A stretch of DNA of 64,000 bases, from positions 1 through 64,000 of the forward strand of contig JAXRVH010000021.1 of the NCBI GenBank assembly GCA_034640345.1, read 5' to 3'. Position 1 is the first letter of the stretch. Each line of letters opens with the position of its first letter. The notes beneath the pieces were generated by a model. The model was not told the DNA's origin. It saw only the letters and a program-made list of their open reading frames with translations, and made no database searches. Positions 56,854-64,000 of this stretch are shown here, in pieces. The translations under genes were made by a program, and so were the position numbers. This DNA comes from Drechslera avenae (Eukaryota; Ascomycota; Dothideomycetes; Pleosporales; Pleosporaceae).

Positions 56854-58053
56854 TTAAGGCGACTTGTCACCTGACCACCGTTGCTCCGTGGACAAGTCAA
56901 TATTCACAGTATCAATCACCTTGATACATGGCAGCATGTCGTTCGAAACGAAGCGAATATCCAGCCAGTGCTCGGGAGTATACTCTTTATACCAATAGGC
57001 GATACCACACATTTGCAAGTCTCGGAACCAAGGGTTCGTGAATTGGACTCTGCGCGATATCCTGTACTTTTCGAGCAAAGGCCACAGCGGATTGCCAAAA
57101 TTATCAACGTCGTCTGCGTCATCTCGGCGGTCGAGGGCATTGTTGGGGCCTGTGATGTTGGCTTCGGGCTGGAATTTGGTGGCCGGTATCTCGCCGTCCG
57201 CTGTCATGTTGGTTATGGCTCGCGGGAAGTTTCCATCCACTGCAGGTGGCATGGGTCCGCATCTCTTGGGCGAGTCTTTCGAGTACGTACACCCCATGGT
57301 GTAATCATCAGCGTTACGGCTGGCCTTACTGCGGCCCCTGGTGTAGCAATCGTAGCACAGGCTGCTTAGACTCCAGGGGTGGAGAAACCACACGGCACGG
57401 TGGTAGCCATGCCACTTGTCGGCGTCAAAGTATGCGTGCTGGGGCTTGTCGCGTCGATCCAGTGCACTCGTGCTGTTGCTAGTCTCGACCAGAGCGGTGG
57501 GCTCGGGCCGAGCAACGATGTGCGTCTCGTTATTGAACGAAACAGGAATGCTGAACTCTGGCGTAGCAACTATGTGCGTCTCGTTTTTGGATGAAACAGG
57601 CACGCTGGGCTCGGGCGTGACGACTACGTGCGTTTCGTTGTTGGATAAGACAGGGACACTGAATCCGAGGGAAGGAGAAAGGTCAAAGGAATCATTGATG
57701 ATGTTTGTTTCACGAGCCTCGGCCGGTAGTGAGGCCACGGAGGTTATTACGGGCGGTTGCGAGACGCCACGCTGCCAGTGGTTATTCCAGATTCCACCCA
57801 ACAGGTCTACGCTCGTCGGCCGAGCATTCGCATTGTAGTTTGGCCTATACTGACCAGGGCGTACTCTGTGAGGCCTGTGAGGCCTCATCGTGGTCGTATA
57901 TCTTACACGCGATAGTACAGTTTCGAGGTGCACCTGAGGCAAAAAGCCGTGGTCCACGGGAAACCACTTGGTGACTGTTCTCAAAAAGGGCTGTAAAGTG
58001 GCACTGATTCCGAATATGATCAGTATTGGTTGCAAAAATATAGGCTCAACCAT
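56854..58053 (-). CDS. Repeat-containing secreted-type protein with Kex2 sites
   Basis: Open frame of 399 residues from ATG 58053. A hydrophobic segment at 4-24 (PIFLQPILIIFGISATLQ) could be a signal peptide or anchor. Residues 131-185 hold three 18-residue repeats of the form SVPVxSxNETHIVATPEP, each with an NET glycosylation sequon (N139, N157, N175). Two identical LDRRD sites (cleavage after R201 and R310) are of the Kex2 type; each precedes a homologous cysteine-containing module, with RAVWFLHPW and CYDC in the first and RRVQFTNPW and MCGIAYWY in the second. This is the layout of Kex2-processed repeat proteins, but the family is not recognised. The true start is uncertain: the frame is open to 58191, and MRPHRPHR at 57888 is another candidate. 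Confidence 0.6.
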   Translation of the reverse strand: MVEPIFLQPILIIFGISATLQPFLRTVTKWFPVDHGFLPQVHLETVLSRVRYTTTMRPHRPHRVRPGQYRPNYNANARPTSVDLLGGIWNNHWQRGVSQPPVITSVASLPAEARETNIINDSFDLSPSLGFSVPVLSNNETHVVVTPEPSVPVSSKNETHIVATPEFSIPVSFNNETHIVARPEPTALVETSNSTSALDRRDKPQHAYFDADKWHGYHRAVWFLHPWSLSSLCYDCYTRGRSKASRNADDYTMGCTYSKDSPKRCGPMPPAVDGNFPRAITNMTADGEIPATKFQPEANITGPNNALDRRDDADDVDNFGNPLWPLLEKYRISRRVQFTNPWFRDLQMCGIAYWYKEYTPEHWLDIRFVSNDMLPCIKVIDTVNIDLSTEQRWSGDKSP

Positions 58054-58076
58054 GTTTTTTTTGGAACAAATACTCA

Positions 58077-58538
58077 CTAAGTTATTGTCCCTGGCCGGTG
58101 GTACGGTGGGTCCTGGGGTCGAATACAGTAGTACTTTACGGACCGAATTAAACTCCCGTCTGCATGGGCCAGGCACTTCCCAACTGCCCAAGGAAGCGAA
58201 TTTTTACTAGCCGAATCTTCAAATGAGCAGGTAGGACTCCTGTACGTTTCGACGCTGCACTTCCATCCCATGCGAACATAGGCGAGCCACGGTGTGCCGA
58301 AAAGTGTTAGGGGCTTGACGGCTTTTGCCGGGATGGGTAACATTAAGCAACTGTTGCGTATTACCATGGATCCTCGACGTATAGGCTCTCCACTGCAGTT
58401 AGGAGCATCGAAGCTGTAAAACTCCATCTTATCTTTCCCATTCACGGGAAAGGGAAGACCAAAGTCATTCTCGGCATTGGCCACGCAGGCAAAGTACGTG
58501 AGCAGCGCGCTCGAGATGAGGAGAATGAAGCGAGCCAT
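58077..58538 (-). CDS. Small cysteine-rich secreted protein
   Basis: Intronless 153-residue protein with a strong signal peptide (MARFILLISSALLTYFACVANA) and six cysteines in the mature part (48, 64, 94, 104, 122 and 138), enough for three disulfides. Motifs are PNCSGEP, RNSCLMLP, GWKCSVETYRSPTC and KYYCIRPQ. No known domain is recognised; size, cysteine content and secretion fit the broad class of fungal effector-like small secreted proteins, which is a description and not a function. Its TAG stop lies only 23 bases before the ATG of the next gene on the same strand, which is unusually tight for a fungus, so the two frames may belong to one transcript. Confidence 0.65.
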   Translation of the reverse strand: MARFILLISSALLTYFACVANAENDFGLPFPVNGKDKMEFYSFDAPNCSGEPIRRGSMVIRNSCLMLPIPAKAVKPLTLFGTPWLAYVRMGWKCSVETYRSPTCSFEDSASKNSLPWAVGKCLAHADGSLIRSVKYYCIRPQDPPYHRPGTIT

Positions 58539-59393
58539 AGTACAAGCCTCCCTGTGTGGTCTAGGCGTGAATCAGTTACTTGAAGTTCGTTTGCACATGT
58601 CGACTTACCAGAGCAGAAACTGACCTAGGACTGAACAAAGTCCTATCAGAGAAGATTCCACGTGTAGGATGTACGAGAGTTAAAAGTTACCGAGGCTTGA
58701 GAAGACTTTTTATACTCTACGAACAGTGGAGGAGTCACGACAGTATTTCGATCAGATGCTATCTTGTTGTAATGCTCGACTTCATTACTGTACCCTGAAA
58801 CCAAAAACTCCCAAGTGGGTGCAGATATGATTCTCGCATGACACCCTTGAACCCCTCGCCCGATATCCTCAAGACAGCTTTCTGTTGTTCATTACCGCTG
58901 CAGTTCCCAATCCAGTGACTTTCGAGTGTTCAAGTCATGTTGATGTGTCGAGGTAGTATGCGTTGTGTCATGTGCTGCAGGAGGTGTCGTATATTGACCA
59001 AGAGATGTCGGGGAGAGAGACGTGGGGGTAAAGACCGAAGTTCGGAAGGTGTCTGAGGTTTGGGTTTCGTGCTTGGTGGTAAGACAAGACGCAGCGTCAC
59101 GTGGGGTGTGATGTGGTGTCGGAGGATGACTAAGACTAGGAAGGAGGGAAGCTGCATTCTCATCTCAGAAAGCTGCAAGTCCTTCAGTGGACAAGACATT
59201 CTTCGCACAGAGACGAAAAAAAAAGACACACAAAACCAAAATGTAAAGAAAAACCACCCAAACCTACCCTTGTTTTTGTAGCCTCGTAAACTTCACCTTA
59301 GCAGGTAAATCTAACCGTACCCTCACCTCCAAACCAACAACGCCCAAACTCACAAACTCCATCCAACCCCACCATACCACTCCCTATCACAGC
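58539..59393. other. Intergenic region
   Basis: Promoter of the small secreted protein and the 3' side of the ArfGAP gene. No gene supported; GT-rich and AC-rich stretches occur around 58960-59130 and 59210-59350. Confidence 0.4.
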
Positions 59394-60957
59394 CTACCAC
59401 TCCCCCCACTCGTCATCCTTCTTTCCCCCACCACTACCACCCATGCCACCACCACCTGCACCCCCCTTCTTAACAGCGCTCGTGCCAATCCCGCTCGGCT
59501 TCTTCCTCTCCATACTCCCACTAACTCTCGCCTCGCCAGCAGTGGAAAATTCATCCCAAAAGTCCTGTTTATCTTTGGCCGGCCCCTTTGGCGCCGCACC
59601 GAAGCTTTCCCAAAAGTCTTTGCGTTCGGGTTCTGCGCCGCCGGTGCCACGGCGTGCAGATGACGACGAGGCGGCGTTGTCGCCTTCGACAAAACGGGTG
59701 AATTGGGTGTTTGCGGTTGCAACACCGGATTGCAGGGTTTGGCCTAGGGTGCCGGCCGTTGTGCGTGCTTGGGCTGCAATGTCTGCTTCGGCGAGCTGTG
59801 CGTGCGGTCGTTAGTTGTTTACCTTTACAGCCGCGTGCATTAGATATGAGAACAGCGTGTTGTTACCTTTGCCATTCCTGGCTTTACCCAGCCCTCATAA
59901 CCCGTCTTGCCCACCTTACTTACGCTCGCGCCCAACCAGCCAAAGCCCTTGGTAAGCGCGGCGACGGGGTCTTTCTGGAAATCATCAAGCGCAGGTGGCG
60001 CACCCGGCTCGTCGTCCTTTTTCCACGCATCCGGCTCACTACCAAAGCCGCCGTATTTTCCACCCTGGTTCGGCGCAACACCGTCTGGCCTGTTTGCGTT
60101 CTCTTGGCCCATCTTGGCAAAGTAGGCTTCGTTTTTAGTCTTTTGCGATGACATGGCGTTGGTTCCGAGCGCGGGCGAGCCGGAGCGCTGGAAGCCTGCG
60201 TCGTTGCTTCGCGTCTTGCCCAGCGGTGTCTGGCTTCTGCTCCCTGCTGCGCTTGCCCGTCCGCTCAACGGCGCACCAACTCCCGCTGCAGAGACATTGT
60301 CCTTTTTGGGTAACCGCTTGGGCAGGTTGCTCTTGTCAAACTCCCTGTCCTCGACCTTGCAGCTCAGCCTTTCCTTCCACTCGTCGCCTGCCTCGGAATC
60401 GTAGCGTTCTTGGATAGACGAGGCTTCAAACGTTCGCCCTTGTTTCGTGTTGGACTCGTGAGAATTGAAAAAGTCCTGGTAGGGCTTGTTGCCACCGGCT
60501 GCCATACGCACTAGTTCCGAGCCCTTGAAGGCGTCCATGGTTATGCTGCGGATGAAGGAGATGTGAACGCCGAGACCGCGATGCACGCCAGAACAAGAAA
60601 GACACATGAAGATGCCCAGCTTGGGAGAGGCCTAGTGCACTGTGTCTTAGCAGCTGTAGCAGGCCGTGGCGTGTACGCGCGTGGAGAAAGGGCAGGTTGC
60701 ATACCCATTGCGGACTCGGCGCATTGCAATCCACGCACTTGTTGTTGTCGTTTGTCTTTTGTATCTCCAACAGCTGCACGTACAGGATTAGCTTCTGTCA
60801 ACTACGTATCCTCAACCCATTGCCTGATGTTGGCCTCACGCCGCAATCGACCCCTAGTAGCCCTCCCTCCCTCCCTCCCCCCCACCACCATGATCAAGTA
60901 GAAGAAGCAACGTACCTTGCTCCGCGTCTCCGGATCCACCTCCCACATTTTACTCAT
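59394..60957 (-). CDS. GCS1: ADP-ribosylation factor GTPase-activating protein
   Basis: Stimulates GTP hydrolysis on Arf1 and so drives COPI coat dynamics between Golgi and ER. Exons from 5' to 3' are 60916-60957, 60705-60773, 59867-60631 and 59394-59795; introns are 142, 73 and 71 bp; 425 residues. The start MSKMWEVDPETRSK continues with the ArfGAP zinc finger C27-x2-C30-x16-C47-x2-C50 and the arginine finger R55 in GVHRGLGVHIS. The C-terminal half has the ArfGAP1/Gcs1 lipid-packing type helix (DPVAALTKGFGWLGASVSKV), W-rich motifs (KDFWESFG, QDFWDEFS), and a glycine-rich end KKDDEWGEW. All splice joints keep frame. This is Gcs1/ArfGAP1 rather than Glo3, because the BoCCS and GRM motifs of Glo3 are absent. 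Confidence 0.93.
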
Positions 60958-61305
60958 CGTGTGCGGCCGAGATGCTGTGCGATTTTAGGTTGGAGTAAAA
61001 GCTGAGAGCAGTTCAAAAGATGGGAAGGTAGGAGTGTAATGTCTTGGGGCTTGTCGTGTTGCGGTCGAGAACCAGGCCATTTGTGGGCCCAGGGTCGCAA
61101 CGCGTGGCGCGTGTGCAGTCGGGTTAGTTGAGCCTCAACTCCAAGTTCCTCTCAACAGGGATGCTACAACCGATGTGGCAATGTCACCCAAAACATACAT
61201 GTTATTTTACCAAAAGTATACAACAGTGTTTGCATGTATTGAATTTTTGGATACATCTAGTTTACTCTACAAGAGCTAGTTTATTCTGTGCACAGCGTAC
61301 GTACA
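60958..61305. other. Intergenic region
   Basis: Upstream side of the ArfGAP gene and the 3' end of the F-box gene. No gene or repeat seen. Confidence 0.4.
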
Positions 61306-62727
61306 TTACTGCCAGTCGAGCCTAGGTAGAGCTGGCGGTGTGATCCACTTTACCCACACCCACCCCTCCTCCACATCTTCCAAGCCGCACAAATACGACT
61401 CATCCCCAGCAATTGAATGCATAGAAGGTCTCGCCAACAAATCTACCCCGTTGCCTGCAAAGGCTTGCTGCACCACCTTGATCCGAGTCTGGCATGCAAA
61501 CGAGCCGAGTATAGCATCCCACTCATCCACAGCCAGCGTGCGCAAGTGGGGGAGAGCCTCTTTCACTATTCGTGAGAGGGAAATGAGCGCGTCTACAAAT
61601 TCAGACGAAGGTGCTGAGAATAAGTCCTCGCTTGTGAAATCGTTGGCGATGAGACGGAGATGTTTGAGGCTTCTTGGCAGGCAGCCTGAGAAGCCTGATG
61701 ATATCCCGAGACAGATGTCGTCTTCCGCTTCTTTGGATTCGGGCGACAGGTCGAGCGAGAGAGACTCGACGTGTACGAGGACCTTTAGTCGCTCGAGAAT
61801 GCCAGGGTCCAGCGTTCGATGGTAGGCAGCAATGGACAGCGAGGTGAGTGATTTACGCTGATGCTCAAGAGCTTGTATCAGCACTTGCAAATCCACTGAT
61901 GGATCCTCTGAGTAGCCCCCAAATTGCCCAAATTCAAATGTTTTGAGGTTATGAAATATCCTCATCGTCCACACAATTTCGGACATTGGTTCAGAGCAGT
62001 GATGTAAATGAAAGTTCTCAATCCATGATCCTTCTCTCTGCAATCGTTCAAAAACTTCGTTGTTGGTATTCCATTCGTACTGGACACCCGCTCTGACATG
62101 ATTGCGGTCATATACCACATCATGCAAGGTCAAAGTCCGCAACGAGGGAACCAGGAACAACGGGAGAAGGTTGCGGATACGCATTGGGCCGACCACGCGT
62201 ACGCTGTGCAGATGGGCGAGTATCTGAGAGTCGAGGGCTGGTTTGAACCATATCTTATGACGATCCCATTTTGAGGGGACGGCAACGTTGAGTGTGTTTA
62301 GTCTGGGGGTAAACAACAGAAAGGTATCGAGGTAGGACCCGGGTCCGAGACCATCGAGACGCCTATTTAAATCCCCCAGATGAAGGGTGCCACGTATACC
62401 TAGTGTTTCCTTGATGTAACGACCTTCTACCGCTGAAAAGGGCCTGAGAAAGTGAAAGTCGTCGCTAGTGACCAGGGCAAAGTTATTTCTGGGTCGACAG
62501 TCCCAATTAATCTGTTGGACGCATTTTGCTAGACTAGGTGAGGATGCAATAGCAGAGATGAAAAGTGCTGGATCTGCCTGAGCTAACGAGTAGCGACTGT
62601 ACAAGAGCTCGTTTGCAAGGCCATGGAACCGGCGATTTACGATGCTAACGGGTAATATATGAAGATTGTCGTCGAGACATAGTTGATTGAATATCTCGAG
62701 CAACAATTCGTTCGGAAGATTATCCAT
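61306..62727 (-). CDS. F-box protein with leucine-rich pattern
   Basis: Intronless 473-residue protein. It starts directly with the F-box (MDNLPNELLLEIFNQL, then ILPVSIVNRRFHGLANELLY), which predicts Skp1 binding in an SCF ubiquitin ligase. The remainder repeats leucine-rich stretches that look like irregular leucine-rich repeats (HLHSVRVVGPMRIRNLLPLF, LRTLTLHDVVYDRN, HQRKSLTSLSIAAY, LPRSLKHLRLIANDF). Such F-box proteins are a large, fast-changing group in Pleosporales and their targets are mostly unknown. The ATG at 62727 is the only start that keeps the F-box. Not related in sequence to the F-box gene at 22443. Confidence 0.82.
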   Translation of the reverse strand: MDNLPNELLLEIFNQLCLDDNLHILPVSIVNRRFHGLANELLYSRYSLAQADPALFISAIASSPSLAKCVQQINWDCRPRNNFALVTSDDFHFLRPFSAVEGRYIKETLGIRGTLHLGDLNRRLDGLGPGSYLDTFLLFTPRLNTLNVAVPSKWDRHKIWFKPALDSQILAHLHSVRVVGPMRIRNLLPLFLVPSLRTLTLHDVVYDRNHVRAGVQYEWNTNNEVFERLQREGSWIENFHLHHCSEPMSEIVWTMRIFHNLKTFEFGQFGGYSEDPSVDLQVLIQALEHQRKSLTSLSIAAYHRTLDPGILERLKVLVHVESLSLDLSPESKEAEDDICLGISSGFSGCLPRSLKHLRLIANDFTSEDLFSAPSSEFVDALISLSRIVKEALPHLRTLAVDEWDAILGSFACQTRIKVVQQAFAGNGVDLLARPSMHSIAGDESYLCGLEDVEEGWVWVKWITPPALPRLDWQ

Positions 62728-63548
62728 CTGTATGCAAAGCCGAAGGGAGGATGTGGTTAGTGAGGGAGAGGCAGCGGCACAGCAACAAAGAGGGGAGAAA
62801 CACCTAGCGTCTTGGCATCAGCACATTACATCTTTCACCTACCCTGGATAGAAGAGCACTGGAATAAGCTTATTCTTGCCTTTGATGGAGGCTGCTATAG
62901 AAGCGAATCACCACGTCGTCTATATTAGGCGCACGCAAAATAATAAACCAAACGGTAATCTTTGCTTTCAATTTTAGAGAGATGATGATGCAGCTACAAC
63001 GCATGCTCACATGCGCGCAACAGTCCCGTCTCTTTCCAATCCAACCATCTTGTTCAGTCACAGAAAATCTCCCACCTCTCCTTGCATCTCCTACTCGCGC
63101 CGCCATGTGTTGCGGATTTCTGTGTTGATTCCGGTCTTGCCCTGGCCGTGTGACTATCTCATATCAACTTACGCACCCTAAATAAGGTATATACATTGTC
63201 CCACAAAGAAAATCCGGTAAAAAGAAAAGGAAAGAAAATATAGTACATGGATGTTGGTGCAATTAAGAATATGAAACCCAACAATTTTGGTCTTGGTAGT
63301 GATGGAAGCGGACTGCTGATGTCGACGGATGGATCAAACAAAACGCCCTTGAATCGCTGCGAAGATATTACGAAATCGACTGGCGTTCTTGTGGCGTTTG
63401 TACGTTCGTGAGTCGTATCGGTATTGGTGACATCCAACCGCGTCAGCTAACGTCCAATCCTGGCCTGGAGTGCCTAAAGTCGTTTACACTGAATTCGAGC
63501 CGTTTTGCCAAGTCGAGTTCGCAATTTAGAAGTTAAACGTAAGACGAT
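62728..63548. other. Intergenic region
   Basis: No supported gene. It should contain the 3' trailer of the partial gene at the right edge and the promoter of the F-box gene. Confidence 0.4.
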
Positions 63549-64000
63549 TTAGGGATATGGATCTGGATTCCGCACATTCAATTGGCGCCCGTAGTCCCGA
63601 CTGTCGTCGATGCTCCCTAAGCTTTCCCGGCTGAGATTGGCGCCGTGGAAAGTGAGAACGGCGGTTGGGTTCAGTCGCGAGTCGACTAAAATCGGCTGGC
63701 TTAATCGGCGACTTGACGGTGTGATGGGCGTCCCTGTTTCACTCTCGTTCCTGCTCCTCTGTGAACCAAACTTTGTGACGATTGGTGTGGGCGACTTCTC
63801 GGTACGTCCTCCAAGCAGGCCGGCTCGGCTCATGGTGCTCACATTTCGCGTGATACCGGATGAGTCGCCGCCTCCGTTCTCCTGGTCTTGCTGCCTTCGC
63901 CTCTTTCTCCATAACAAGAATAGGATGCCGCCAACAATAGCAATCAAGGCGACGAATCCACCGGCAACACCACCAGCGATTGCGGCAACGTTAGTTTTGG
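63549..64000 (-). CDS. C-terminal part of a single-pass membrane protein
   Basis: Partial: the frame is still open at the right edge, and only the last 149 residues are seen. They start with an AIAGGVAGGFVALIAIVGGI membrane helix followed by a basic stop-transfer stretch (WRKRRRQQD) and a serine-rich cytosolic tail with SPTPIVTKFGSQRSRNE and a final QLNVRNPDPYP. This end is common to fungal cell-surface proteins such as WSC-type stress sensors and related glycoproteins, whose outer domain would lie beyond the window. No function is assigned without that domain. Confidence 0.75.
   Translation of the reverse strand, partial: KTNVAAIAGGVAGGFVALIAIVGGILFLLWRKRRRQQDQENGGGDSSGITRNVSTMSRAGLLGGRTEKSPTPIVTKFGSQRSRNESETGTPITPSSRRLSQPILVDSRLNPTAVLTFHGANLSRESLGSIDDSRDYGRQLNVRNPDPYP

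Overview
The window looks like nuclear DNA of a filamentous ascomycete, most likely a dothideomycete of the Pleosporales type. Genes are spliced with short introns (mostly 48-75 bp, GT...AG, often with a CTAAC/CTGAC branch site), lie on both strands without operons, start at ATG in Kozak-like contexts, and encode typical fungal proteins. The intergenic DNA carries GA, GAA, CA and TTCGTC microsatellites, and the left edge is an AT-rich tract with broken genes that fits repeat-induced mutation. All splice models were made by hand from sequence; every multi-exon model closes in frame.

Layout. 1-7,200: AT-rich, gene-poor edge with two decayed gene remnants, one intact secreted GH43 arabinanase (2205-3218, minus) and a 23-bp minisatellite interrupted by a 311-bp A-tailed island (4735-5149). 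7,200-12,300: short-chain dehydrogenase, 2-haloacid-dehalogenase-like HAD hydrolase, membrane-anchored type-B carboxylesterase. 12,500: a tRNA-like relic. 13,500-20,000: Drs2-type phospholipid flippase and a D-xylose reductase with a possible mitochondrial presequence. 21,500-28,600: small four-TM protein, F-box protein, Q/N-rich low-complexity protein and Sec61 beta. 29,200-36,000: a seven-TM rhodopsin-like fungal protein divergent from an amino-acid/choline/GABA-type permease, then an AMID-like FAD oxidoreductase. 37,100-43,000: a lysine/proline-rich basic protein, a secreted protein of unknown family and an MFS exporter. 44,900-51,400: NOSIP-like RING protein divergent from tafazzin, then NC2-alpha (Bur6) and a secreted SGNH esterase. 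52,200-56,400: the TORC2 subunit Avo1/Sin1 divergent from a PRCC-domain protein. 56,850-58,540: two secreted-type genes in tandem, one with Kex2 sites and internal repeats. 59,400-64,000: ArfGAP Gcs1, a second F-box protein and the C-terminal end of a single-pass membrane protein.

The genes do not form one pathway. Many are conserved housekeeping functions in membrane traffic and lipid asymmetry (flippase, Sec61 beta, ArfGAP, tafazzin), transcription (NC2-alpha) and growth signalling (TORC2). They are mixed with accessory secreted, transport and carbohydrate-use genes (arabinanase, xylose reductase, esterases, permease, MFS). No polyketide, NRPS or other core biosynthetic gene is present. The most unusual locus is the tandem pair at 56,854-58,538; the minisatellite island, the ATG-only first exon of Sec61 beta, the 19-nt tafazzin microexon and the xylose reductase leader also deserve a look.
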